From Aphanomyces cochlioides (taxonomy: Eukaryota; Oomycota; Saprolegniomycetes; Saprolegniales; Verrucalvaceae): a stretch of DNA of 64,000 nucleotides. The stretch spans positions 930,001 through 994,000 of the forward strand of contig JAHQRK010000011.1 of NCBI GenBank assembly GCA_019828595.1. The letters run 5' to 3'. Positions within the stretch are counted from its first letter, which is position 1. Every line of letters begins with the position of its first letter. A program made the position numbers and the translations under genes. The notes below the pieces were generated by a model, which was not told where the DNA came from, searched no databases, and saw only the letters and a list, made by a program, of their open reading frames with translations. Positions 30,068 through 42,216 of this stretch are shown piece by piece.

Positions 30068-30472
30068 TGATAACCATATGGCTGAGGAATGTCGTTGAAC
30101 TTGGGAGAAGTTCAGTCAAGTGACACAAAATACTCAGTTGTTGAACATGACGATTGTGTCACTTGACCTCCATTACACCAGTTGACAACAAAAATACGAT
30201 CCGGGGATTCATTAAGCGATCTTGCCTCTAGTTTCTGCGAAATTATGGATGCGCCGTTGTCAAGAACTCAAACGAGATGGCCCAACTATTCCGTTTTAAT
30301 CCATTGCACAAAGGGATACCTGCAGTATTTGGCAAGGTGATGAAATAACCAATCCAAATCAAAACGCGCAAGTTTTAAGACCGCTGTGAAGTCCTCAAAA
30401 GTAAAATAACTGCACTATCTCAGCTCGCAGATCAAGTACTCCAAGAAGAACTGAAAGAAGCGACCTTCAGAC
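30068..30472. other. Spacer between the S28 peptidase gene and the repeat array
   Basis: The peptidase promoter lies here, including a perfect inverted repeat (listed separately). The remainder shows no ORF or RNA gene. Similarity to the array begins abruptly at 30473. Confidence 0.5.
30115..30167. repeat. Inverted repeat upstream of the S28 peptidase gene
   Basis: GTCAAGTGACACAA (30115-30128) and its exact reverse complement (30154-30167) are separated by 25 nt. The left arm lies 48 nt upstream of the peptidase ATG. A near match, GTCAAGTGACCCAA, lies upstream of the gene in every array unit (first at 32353-32366). Confidence 0.6.
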
Positions 30473-30557
30473 CTGTTGTCTTGACTCGCCGACGACTGCT
30501 CCATACGCCATGGAATGGTTAGCACTCCAATCAGACGTCAAGGTGCAAGAGAATGCA

Positions 30558-32083
30558 TTAAAAAGGAAGGAGGACGAGATACAAAACTAAATACAAAGTG
30601 CACCATGCCAGTCGAACGACGTCTCCATCGTCGACATGTTGCTCACGTGTGTCTGCGTCGTGGAGATGGCTGACAGCCACGACTGGGATTGGACTCTTCC
30701 GAGTTGCTGACTCGAGTGCCATTCGAGGGGGCACGACTCGATGGTCCATCCTCGCGGTAGGAACGACGATGGGATGTCGACGTGTGGTTTCCCCCCGGGT
30801 CCACGACAGCGTGCAGGACATCGTACGCAGCCACACGAGCCATACGGCGTGAATGCCAGCCATCAAGCCATGGATGCACTCGTGGCATTGTACAGACGAC
30901 GGTTGTCCATCCATCACGGGGACGTTGTCTTGGACCACGAGGTGGGGTTGGACATCCACTGGAGGAGGCTCGTCGACTCGATTCTCCGTGTCTTCGGGGG
31001 ATCCATAGTTGGACGATGAAAAGTCGGCGGATCCATTGTCGTCGGACGATGAAAAGCTGGGGAATGCGTTGGACACAACGTCGGGGGATACATCCTCGGG
31101 GGATACATCGTCGGGGGACGAACTGGAAGTCCAGGATGCAAACCATGATGTGGTACAAGAAACCATCGTGTGCCATACGGACTGCATGCCAACGAGGAGG
31201 CCACGAAGGACAGGGTATCCCATCGTCCAATGTTGTTCGTCGTCTTCCATGGCGTCCTCTTGGAGTTGGTTGACTCGAAGTTGAAGCATGGCGTTGGTGT
31301 GCATGATGTCGTCGTGCAACGACACGACGCCTTCGTCCAGATCTTGGATGGCCTGTGCGTCGATGACTTTCTACAAAATCGAGTGAGTTTCGATCCTCCA
31401 TGAAGATTGGGACCCACCTGGTACTCACGGTTGATCTGTTGCAAATCACGAATGAGTGCTCTTTCTTCCATCTGCTCCTCTTCCATTGTCTTCTTTTCCA
31501 TGGTCAGCTGAAGCATGGCGCGCTCGAGAGCCACAATGTGCTCGTTGGTTGTTTTCGCCGCTCGGGCCGACTCGATGTCTAGTCGGCGTAGTTTTCTCAA
31601 CGCGTCCTGGAGTTGACCCTCGAGGCGTGTCTTGTCGACTTGGAGCAATGCCAGTCTTGGATCGTCCTCGTCGGGTTTTTTCTTGTGTTCTTGTTTTGTC
31701 TCTGGTAGAGTTGGTATTTTCTTCTTGTATGCGTTTCGCAGCTCAGACTGGAGTGCGTCGATTGTTGCGAGGAAGGAGTCTTGGACGGCTTGGCACGCTG
31801 CACGGTCGTGACGCAGCTGATCTTCGAGTTCCTTGATGCGTGTCAGTGCCGCGTTGAGTTCCAGTACGGCGGTCTTGCGTTGTTCTCGCAAAGTATCCGC
31901 CTCCATCGCGGCTTCTCGTTGTTGAAATCGCGCACGGTCGAGATCGGTGCCGAGTCGGTCCACTTGTGCTTCCAGGTCTTCGTTCTTCTCCAGCAAGAGG
32001 AGACCCGCGCGCGCTGCTTGGCGCAGTTCGTCGTCCATCTCGCGGATGGTGTCCAGGAGTACTTGGCGGTCTTCGTTGGCCAT
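30558..32083 (-). CDS. Array gene copy 1: coiled-coil protein with tryptophan motifs (long-tail form)
   Basis: I do not recognise this protein. Exons are 31418-32083 and 30558-31370, joined by a 47-nt intron, giving 492 residues. The start is the first in-frame ATG (MANEDRQVLLDTIREMDDEL); the open frame upstream begins at GTG. Residues 1 to about 220 are a coiled coil rich in Glu, Arg, Leu and Ala. After the intron, a helical stretch leads to a tryptophan motif (GLLVGMQSVW, then SCTTSWFASW). An acidic Ser/Asp/Pro region (SPDDVSPEDVSPDVVS) separates it from a second, similar motif (GLMAGIHAVW, then SCTLSW). In this copy a C6 tract near 30788 leads to a basic tail that ends in hydrophobic LAWCTLYLVLYLVLLPF, which resembles a tail anchor. 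The role is unknown; self-assembly through the coil and membrane contact are inferences. Confidence 0.7.
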
Positions 32084-32852
32084 CTTCTTGCGTGCTGTCA
32101 GGCGTTGATGTAGAATTGGCGTTGATTTCGAAAATTCCGTTCTAAAAGTTTGGACTGGCCAATGGGAAGAAAGACAGCATCCGTCGTCGACACCGCCGTC
32201 GCATGATGGGCCATCTCGAGGGTGGCGCTCCAGGTCGAGAGTCCGATGCGATCGACACAGAGACGACGCGGGGACCGGGAGGAGCAACCAGTCGACGACG
32301 TGGTCCTCTTTGTCAACTGTCACTGCCTCCTCTGCATGTTGGGGGTTGTGGAGTCAAGTGACCCAAATGTCAACCAATGGGTGACAGCGTGTCACGCGAC
32401 CGAGAAAGAAGCTGTTGTCTTGACTCGCCGACGACTGCTCCATACGCCATGGAATGGTTAGCACTCCAATCAGACGTCAAGGTGCAAGAGAATGCATTAA
32501 AAAGGAAGGAGGACGAGATACAAAACTAAATACAAAGTGCACCATGCCAGTCGAACGACGTCTCCATCGTCGACATGTTGCTCACGTGTGTCTGCGTCGT
32601 GGAGATGGCTGACAGCCACGACTGGGATTGGACTCTTCCGAGTTGCTGACTCGAGTGCCATTCGAGGGGGCACGACTCGATGGTCCATCCTCGCGGTAGG
32701 AACGACGATGGGATGTCGACGTGTGGTTTTCCCCCGGGTCCACGACAGCGTGCAGGACATCGTACGCAGCCACACGAGCCATACGGCGTGAATGCCAGCC
32801 ATCAAGCCATGGATGCACTCGTGGCATTGTACAGACGACGGTTGTCCATCCA

Positions 32853-34021
32853 TCACGGGGACGTTGTCTTGGACCACGAGGTGGGGTTGGACATCCACTG
32901 GAGGAGGCTCGTCGACTCGATTCTCCGTGTCTTCGGGGGATCCATAGTTGGACGATGAAAAGTCGGCGGATCCATTGTCGTCGGACGATGAAAAGCTGGG
33001 GAATGCGTTGGACACAACGTCGGGGGATACATCCTCGGGGATACATCGTCGGGGGACGAACTGGAAGTCCAGGATGCAAACCATGATGTGGTACAAGAAA
33101 CCATCGTGTGCCATACGGACTGCATGCCAACGAGGAGGCCACGAAGGACAGGGTATCCCATCGTCCAATGTTGTTCGTCGTCTTCCATGGCGTCCTCTTG
33201 GAGTTGGTTGACTCGAAGTTGAAGCATGGCGTTGGTGTGCATGATGTCGTCGTGCAACGACACGACGCCTTCGTCCAGATCTTGGATGGCCTGTGCGTCG
33301 ATGACTTTCTACAAAATCGAGTGAGTTTCGATCCTCCATGAAGATTGGGACCCACCTGGTACTCACGGTTGATCTGTTGCAAATCACGAATGAGTGCTCT
33401 TTCTTCCATCTGCTCCTCTTCCATTGTCTTCTTTTCCATGGTCAGCTGAAGCATGGCGCGCTCGAGAGCCACAATGTGCTCGTTGGTTGTTTTCGCCGCT
33501 CGGGCCGACTCGATGTCTAGTCGGCGTAGTTTTCTCAACGCGTCCTGGAGTTGACCCTCGAGGCGTGTCTTGTCGACTTGGAGCAATGCCAGTCTTGGAT
33601 CGTCCTCGTCGGGTTTTTTCTTGTGTTCTTGTTTTGTCTCTGGTAGAGTTGGTATTTTCTTCTTGTATGCGTTTCGCAGCTCAGACTGGAGTGCGTCGAT
33701 TGTTGCGAGGAAGGAGTCTTGGACGGCTTGGCACGCTGCACGGTCGTGACGCAGCTGATCTTCGAGTTCCTTGATGCGTGTCAGTGCCGCGTTGAGTTCC
33801 AGTACGGCGGTCTTGCGTTGTTCTCGCAAAGTATCCGCCTCCATCGCGGCTTCTCGTTGTTGAAATCGCGCACGGTCGAGATCGGTGCCGAGTCGGTCCA
33901 CTTGTGCTTCCAGGTCTTCGTTCTTCTCCAGCAAGAGGAGACCCGCGCGCGCTGCTTGGCGCAGTTCGTCGTCCATCTCGCGGATGGTGTCCAGGAGTAC
34001 TTGGCGGTCTTCGTTGGCCAT
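32853..34021 (-). pseudogene. Array gene copy 2: frame broken in exon 2
   Basis: One G is missing from a G5 run near 33040, so exon 2 leaves the frame after SSSPDDVSP and stops at 32853 (373 residues predicted). Downstream the usual TTTCCCCCC tract reads TTTTCCCCC. It has the same length as the long form, so the original tail frame remains readable to 32497. This may be a sequencing slip. Confidence 0.55.
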
Positions 34022-34463
34022 CTTCTTGCGTGCTGTCAGGCGTTGATGTAGAATTGGCGTTGATTTCGAAAATTCCGTTCTAAAAGTTTGGACTGGCCAA
34101 TGGGAAGAAAGACAGCATCCGTCGTCGACACCGCCGTCGCATGATGGGCCATCTCGAGGGTGGCGCTCCAGGTCGAGAGTCCGATGCGATCGACACAGAG
34201 ACGACGCGGGGACCGGGAGGAGCAACCAGTCGACGACGTGGTCCTCTTTGTCAACTGTCACTGCCTCCTCTGCATGTTGGGGGTTGTGGAGTCAAGTGAC
34301 CCAAATGTCAACCAATGGGTGACAGCGTGTCACGCGACCGAGAAAGAAGCTGTTGTCTTGACTCGCCGACGACTGCTCCATACGCCATGGAATGGTTAGC
34401 ACTCCAATCAGACGTCAAGGTGCAAGAGAATGCATTAAAAAGGAAGGAGGACGAGATACAAAA

Positions 34464-35959
34464 CTAAATACAAAGTGCACCATGCCAGTCGAACGACGTC
34501 TCCATCGTCGACATGTTGCTCACGTGTGTCTGCGTCGTGGAGATGGCTGACAGCCACGACTGGGATTGGACTCTTCCGAGTTGCTGACTCGAGTGCCATT
34601 CGAGGGGGCACGACTCGATGGTCCATCCTCGCGGTAGGAACGACGATGGGATGTCGACGTGTGGTTTCCCCCGGGTCCACGACAGCGTGCAGGACATCGT
34701 ACGCAGCCACACGAGCCATACGGCGTGAATGCCAGCCATCAAGCCATGGATGCACTCGTGGCATTGTACAGACGACGGTTGTCCATCCATCACGGGGACG
34801 TTGTCTTGGACCACGAGGTGGGGTTGGACATCCACTGGAGGAGGCTCGTCGACTCGATTCTCCGTGTCTTCGGGGGATCCATAGTTGGACGATGAAAAGT
34901 CGGCGGATCCATTGTCGTCGGACGATGAAAAGCTGGGGAATGCGTTGGACACAACGTCGGGGGATACATCCTCGGGGGATACATCGTCGGGGGACGAACT
35001 GGAAGTCCAGGATGCAAACCATGATGTGGTACAAGAAACCATCGTGTGCCATACGGACTGCATGCCAACGAGGAGGCCACGAAGGACAGGGTATCCCATC
35101 GTCCAATGTTGTTCGTCGTCTTCCATGGCGTCCTCTTGGAGTTGGTTGACTCGAAGTTGAAGCATGGCGTTGGTGTGCATGATGTCGTCGTGCAACGACA
35201 CGACGCCTTCGTCCAGATCTTGGATGGCCTGTGCGTCGATGACTTTCTACACAATCGAGTGAGTTTCGATCCTCCATGAAGATTGGGACCCACCTGGTAC
35301 TCACGGTTGATCTGTTGCAAATCACGAATGAGTGCTCTTTCTTCCATCTGCTCCTCTTCCATTGTCTTCTTTTCCATGGTCAGCTGAAGCATGGCGCGCT
35401 CGAGAGCCACAATGTGCTCGTTGGTTGTTTTCGCCGCTCGGGCCGACTCGATGTCTAGTCGGCGTAGTTTTCTCAACGCGTCCTGGAGTTGACCCTCGAG
35501 GCGTGTCTTGTCGACTTGGAGCAATGCCAGTCTTGGATCGTCCTCGTCGGGTTTTTTCTTGTGTTCTTGTTTTGTCTCTGGTAGAGTTGGTATTTTCTTC
35601 TTGTATGCGTTTCGCAGCTCAGACTGGAGTGCGTCGATTGTTGCGAGGAAGGAGTCTTGGACGGCTTGGCACGCTGCACGGTCGTGACGCAGCTGATCTT
35701 CGAGTTCCTTGATGCGTGTCAGTGCCGCGTTGAGTTCCAGTACGGCGGTCTTGCGTTGTTCTCGCAAAGTATCCGCCTCCATCGCGGCTTCTCGTTGTTG
35801 AAATCGCGCACGGTCGAGATCGGTGCCGAGTCGGTCCACTTGTGCTTCCAGGTCTTCGTTCTTCTCCAGCAAGAGGAGACCCGCGCGCGCTGCTTGGCGC
35901 AGTTCGTCGTCCATCTCGCGGATGGTGTCCAGGAGTACTTGGCGGTCTTCGTTGGCCAT
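34464..35959 (-). CDS. Array gene copy 3: short-tail form
   Basis: Exon 2 runs 34464-35246. The tract is C5, so the tail reads RGKPHVDIPSSF and ends HGALCI (482 residues). This copy alone has a base substitution in the intron (35252, C where the others have A). It is a true single-base difference away from any homopolymer. Confidence 0.65.
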
Positions 35960-36372
35960 CTTCTTGCGTGCTGTCAGGCGTTGATGTAGAATTGGCGTTG
36001 ATTTCGAAAATTCCGTTCTAAAAGTTTGGACTGGCCAATGGGAAGAAAGACAGCATCCGTCGTCGACACCGCCGTCGCATGATGGGCCATCTCGAGGGTG
36101 GCGCTCCAGGTCGAGAGTCCGATGCGATCGACACAGAGACGACGCGGGGACCGGGAGGAGCAACCAGTCGACGACGTGGTCCTCTTTGTCAACTGTCACT
36201 GCCTCCTCTGCATGTTGGGGGTTGTGGAGTCAAGTGACCCAAATGTCAACCAATGGGTGACAGCGTGTCACGCGACCGAGAAAGAAGCTGTTGTCTTGAC
36301 TCGCCGACGACTGCTCCATACGCCATGGAATGGTTAGCACTCCAATCAGACGTCAAGGTGCAAGAGAATGCA

Positions 36373-37898
36373 TTAAAAAGGAAGGAGGACGAGATACAAA
36401 ACTAAATACAAAGTGCACCATGCCAGTCGAACGACGTCTCCATCGTCGACATGTTGCTCACGTGTGTCTGCGTCGTGGAGATGGCTGACAGCCACGACTG
36501 GGATTGGACTCTTCCGAGTTGCTGACTCGAGTGCCATTCGAGGGGGCACGACTCGATGGTCCATCCTCGCGGTAGGAACGACGATGGGATGTCGACGTGT
36601 GGTTTCCCCCCGGGTCCACGACAGCGTGCAGGACATCGTACGCAGCCACACGAGCCATACGGCGTGAATGCCAGCCATCAAGCCATGGATGCACTCGTGG
36701 CATTGTACAGACGACGGTTGTCCATCCATCACGGGGACGTTGTCTTGGACCACGAGGTGGGGTTGGACATCCACTGGAGGAGGCTCGTCGACTCGATTCT
36801 CCGTGTCTTCGGGGGATCCATAGTTGGACGATGAAAAGTCGGCGGATCCATTGTCGTCGGACGATGAAAAGCTGGGGAATGCGTTGGACACAACGTCGGG
36901 GGATACATCCTCGGGGGATACATCGTCGGGGGACGAACTGGAAGTCCAGGATGCAAACCATGATGTGGTACAAGAAACCATCGTGTGCCATACGGACTGC
37001 ATGCCAACGAGGAGGCCACGAAGGACAGGGTATCCCATCGTCCAATGTTGTTCGTCGTCTTCCATGGCGTCCTCTTGGAGTTGGTTGACTCGAAGTTGAA
37101 GCATGGCGTTGGTGTGCATGATGTCGTCGTGCAACGACACGACGCCTTCGTCCAGATCTTGGATGGCCTGTGCGTCGATGACTTTCTACAAAATCGAGTG
37201 AGTTTCGATCCTCCATGAAGATTGGGACCCACCTGGTACTCACGGTTGATCTGTTGCAAATCACGAATGAGTGCTCTTTCTTCCATCTGCTCCTCTTCCA
37301 TTGTCTTCTTTTCCATGGTCAGCTGAAGCATGGCGCGCTCGAGAGCCACAATGTGCTCGTTGGTTGTTTTCGCCGCTCGGGCCGACTCGATGTCTAGTCG
37401 GCGTAGTTTTCTCAACGCGTCCTGGAGTTGACCCTCGAGGCGTGTCTTGTCGACTTGGAGCAATGCCAGTCTTGGATCGTCCTCGTCGGGTTTTTTCTTG
37501 TGTTCTTGTTTTGTCTCTGGTAGAGTTGGTATTTTCTTCTTGTATGCGTTTCGCAGCTCAGACTGGAGTGCGTCGATTGTTGCGAGGAAGGAGTCTTGGA
37601 CGGCTTGGCACGCTGCACGGTCGTGACGCAGCTGATCTTCGAGTTCCTTGATGCGTGTCAGTGCCGCGTTGAGTTCCAGTACGGCGGTCTTGCGTTGTTC
37701 TCGCAAAGTATCCGCCTCCATCGCGGCTTCTCGTTGTTGAAATCGCGCACGGTCGAGATCGGTGCCGAGTCGGTCCACTTGTGCTTCCAGGTCTTCGTTC
37801 TTCTCCAGCAAGAGGAGACCCGCGCGCGCTGCTTGGCGCAGTTCGTCGTCCATCTCGCGGATGGTGTCCAGGAGTACTTGGCGGTCTTCGTTGGCCAT
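36373..37898 (-). CDS. Array gene copy 4: long-tail form
   Basis: C6 tract; 492 residues with the hydrophobic tail. I saw no other difference from copy 1. Confidence 0.68.
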
Positions 37899-38340
37899 CT
37901 TCTTGCGTGCTGTCAGGCGTTGATGTAGAATTGGCGTTGATTTCGAAAATTCCGTTCTAAAAGTTTGGACTGGCCAATGGGAAGAAAGACAGCATCCGTC
38001 GTCGACACCGCCGTCGCATGATGGGCCATCTCGAGGGTGGCGCTCCAGGTCGAGAGTCCGATGCGATCGACACAGAGACGACGCGGGGACCGGGAGGAGC
38101 AACCAGTCGACGACGTGGTCCTCTTTGTCAACTGTCACTGCCTCCTCTGCATGTTGGGGGTTGTGGAGTCAAGTGACCCAAATGTCAACCAATGGGTGAC
38201 AGCGTGTCACGCGACCGAGAAAGAAGCTGTTGTCTTGACTCGCCGACGACTGCTCCATACGCCATGGAATGGTTAGCACTCCAATCAGACGTCAAGGTGC
38301 AAGAGAATGCATTAAAAAGGAAGGAGGACGAGATACAAAA

Positions 38341-39836
38341 CTAAATACAAAGTGCACCATGCCAGTCGAACGACGTCTCCATCGTCGACATGTTGCTCAC
38401 GTGTGTCTGCGTCGTGGAGATGGCTGACAGCCACGACTGGGATTGGACTCTTCCGAGTTGCTGACTCGAGTGCCATTCGAGGGGGCACGACTCGATGGTC
38501 CATCCTCGCGGTAGGAACGACGATGGGATGTCGACGTGTGGTTTCCCCCGGGTCCACGACAGCGTGCAGGACATCGTACGCAGCCACACGAGCCATACGG
38601 CGTGAATGCCAGCCATCAAGCCATGGATGCACTCGTGGCATTGTACAGACGACGGTTGTCCATCCATCACGGGGACGTTGTCTTGGACCACGAGGTGGGG
38701 TTGGACATCCACTGGAGGAGGCTCGTCGACTCGATTCTCCGTGTCTTCGGGGGATCCATAGTTGGACGATGAAAAGTCGGCGGATCCATTGTCGTCGGAC
38801 GATGAAAAGCTGGGGAATGCGTTGGACACAACGTCGGGGGATACATCCTCGGGGGATACATCGTCGGGGGACGAACTGGAAGTCCAGGATGCAAACCATG
38901 ATGTGGTACAAGAAACCATCGTGTGCCATACGGACTGCATGCCAACGAGGAGGCCACGAAGGACAGGGTATCCCATCGTCCAATGTTGTTCGTCGTCTTC
39001 CATGGCGTCCTCTTGGAGTTGGTTGACTCGAAGTTGAAGCATGGCGTTGGTGTGCATGATGTCGTCGTGCAACGACACGACGCCTTCGTCCAGATCTTGG
39101 ATGGCCTGTGCGTCGATGACTTTCTACAAAATCGAGTGAGTTTCGATCCTCCATGAAGATTGGGACCCACCTGGTACTCACGGTTGATCTGTTGCAAATC
39201 ACGAATGAGTGCTCTTTCTTCCATCTGCTCCTCTTCCATTGTCTTCTTTTCCATGGTCAGCTGAAGCATGGCGCGCTCGAGAGCCACAATGTGCTCGTTG
39301 GTTGTTTTCGCCGCTCGGGCCGACTCGATGTCTAGTCGGCGTAGTTTTCTCAACGCGTCCTGGAGTTGACCCTCGAGGCGTGTCTTGTCGACTTGGAGCA
39401 ATGCCAGTCTTGGATCGTCCTCGTCGGGTTTTTTCTTGTGTTCTTGTTTTGTCTCTGGTAGAGTTGGTATTTTCTTCTTGTATGCGTTTCGCAGCTCAGA
39501 CTGGAGTGCGTCGATTGTTGCGAGGAAGGAGTCTTGGACGGCTTGGCACGCTGCACGGTCGTGACGCAGCTGATCTTCGAGTTCCTTGATGCGTGTCAGT
39601 GCCGCGTTGAGTTCCAGTACGGCGGTCTTGCGTTGTTCTCGCAAAGTATCCGCCTCCATCGCGGCTTCTCGTTGTTGAAATCGCGCACGGTCGAGATCGG
39701 TGCCGAGTCGGTCCACTTGTGCTTCCAGGTCTTCGTTCTTCTCCAGCAAGAGGAGACCCGCGCGCGCTGCTTGGCGCAGTTCGTCGTCCATCTCGCGGAT
39801 GGTGTCCAGGAGTACTTGGCGGTCTTCGTTGGCCAT
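38341..39836 (-). CDS. Array gene copy 5: short-tail form
   Basis: C5 tract; 482 residues ending HGALCI. Confidence 0.65.
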
Positions 39837-41195
39837 CTTCTTGCGTGCTGTCAGGCGTTGATGTAGAATTGGCGTTGATTTCGAAAATTCCGTTCTAAAA
39901 GTTTGGACTGGCCAATGGGAAGAAAGACAGCATCCGTCGTCGACACCGCCGTCGCATGATGGGCCATCTCGAGGGTGGCGCTCCAGGTCGAGAGTCCGAT
40001 GCGATCGACACAGAGACGACGCGGGGACCGGGAGGAGCAACCAGTCGACGACGTGGTCCTCTTTGTCAACTGTCACTGCCTCCTCTGCATGTTGGGGGTT
40101 GTGGAGTCAAGTGACCCAAATGTCAACCAATGGGTGACAGCGTGTCACGCGACCGAGAAAGAAGCTGTTGTCTTGACTCGCCGACGACTGCTCCATACGC
40201 CATGGAATGGTTAGCACTCCAATCAGACGTCAAGGTGCAAGAGAATGCATTAAAAAGGAAGGAGGACGAGATACAAAACTAAATACAAAGTGCACCATGC
40301 CAGTCGAACGACGTCTCCATCGTCGACATGTTGCTCACGTGTGTCTGCGTCGTGGAGATGGCTGACAGCCACGACTGGGATTGGACTCTTCCGAGTTGCT
40401 GACTCGAGTGCCATTCGAGGGGGCACGACTCGATGGTCCATCCTCGCGGTAGGAACGACGATGGGATGTCGACGTGTGGTTTCCCCCCGGGTCCACGACA
40501 GCGTGCAGGACATCGTACGCAGCCACACGAGCCATACGGCGTGAATGCCAGCCATCAAGCCATGGATGCACTCGTGGCATTGTACAGACGACGGTTGTCC
40601 ATCCATCACGGGGACGTTGTCTTGGACCACGAGGTGGGGTTGGACATCCACTGGAGGAGGCTCGTCGACTCGATTCTCCGTGTCTTCGGGGGATCCATAG
40701 TTGGACGATGAAAAGTCGGCGGATCCATTGTCGTCGGACGATGAAAAGCTGGGGAATGCGTTGGACACAACGTCGGGGGATACATCCTCGGGGGATACAT
40801 CGTCGGGGGACGAACTGGAAGTCCAGGATGCAAACCATGATGTGGTACAAGAAACCATCGTGTGCCATACGGACTGCATGCCAACGAGGAGGCCACGAAG
40901 GACAGGGTATCCCATCGTCCAATGTTGTTCGTCGTCTTCCATGGCGTCCTCTTGGAGTTGGTTGACTCGAAGTTGAAGCATGGCGTTGGTGTGCATGATG
41001 TCGTCGTGCAACGACACGACGCCTTCGTCCAGATCTTGGATGGCCTGTGCGTCGATGACTTTCTACAAAATCGAGTGAGTTTCGATCCTCCATGAAGATT
41101 GGGACCCACCTGGTACTCACGGTTGATCTGTTGCAAATCACGAATGAGTGCTCTTTCTTCCATCTGCTCCTCTTCCATTGTCTTCTTTTCCATGG

Positions 41196-41774
41196 TCAGC
41201 TGAAGCATGGCGCGCTCGAGAGCCACAATGTGCTCGTTGGTTGTTTTCGCCGCTGGGCCGACTCGATGTCTAGTCGGCGTAGTTTTCTCAACGCGTCCTG
41301 GAGTTGACCCTCGAGGCGTGTCTTGTCGACTTGGAGCAATGCCAGTCTTGGATCGTCCTCGTCGGGTTTTTTCTTGTGTTCTTGTTTTGTCTCTGGTAGA
41401 GTTGGTATTTTCTTCTTGTATGCGTTTCGCAGCTCAGACTGGAGTGCGTCGATTGTTGCGAGGAAGGAGTCTTGGACGGCTTGGCACGCTGCACGGTCGT
41501 GACGCAGCTGATCTTCGAGTTCCTTGATGCGTGTCAGTGCCGCGTTGAGTTCCAGTACGGCGGTCTTGCGTTGTTCTCGCAAAGTATCCGCCTCCATCGC
41601 GGCTTCTCGTTGTTGAAATCGCGCACGGTCGAGATCGGTGCCGAGTCGGTCCACTTGTGCTTCCAGGTCTTCGTTCTTCTCCAGCAAGAGGAGACCCGCG
41701 CGCGCTGCTTGGCGCAGTTCGTCGTCCATCTCGCGGATGGTGTCCAGGAGTACTTGGCGGTCTTCGTTGGCCAT
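41196..41774 (-). pseudogene. Array gene copy 6: frame broken in exon 1
   Basis: One base is missing near 41254 (GCTGGGCC instead of GCTCGGGCC). The coiled coil loses frame after LDIESA and stops at 41196, giving 192 residues. Exon 2 (down to 40250, C6 tract) is otherwise intact, so a sequencing error is possible. Confidence 0.55.
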
Positions 41775-42216
41775 CTTCTTGCGTGCTGTCAGGCGTTGAT
41801 GTAGAATTGGCGTTGATTTCGAAAATTCCGTTCTAAAAGTTTGGACTGGCCAATGGGAAGAAAGACAGCATCCGTCGTCGACACCGCCGTCGCATGATGG
41901 GCCATCTCGAGGGTGGCGCTCCAGGTCGAGAGTCCGATGCGATCGACACAGAGACGACGCGGGGACCGGGAGGAGCAACCAGTCGACGACGTGGTCCTCT
42001 TTGTCAACTGTCACTGCCTCCTCTGCATGTTGGGGGTTGTGGAGTCAAGTGACCCAAATGTCAACCAATGGGTGACAGCGTGTCACGCGACCGAGAAAGA
42101 AGCTGTTGTCTTGACTCGCCGACGACTGCTCCATACGCCATGGAATGGTTAGCACTCCAATCAGACGTCAAGGTGCAAGAGAATGCATTAAAAAGGAAGG
42201 AGGACGAGATACAAAA

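Noticed and set aside
31410..32323. Longer N-terminus of the array protein starting at 32323
   Set aside because: That start is GTG and the added 80 residues are not coiled coil. The first ATG at 32083 begins the coiled coil directly.
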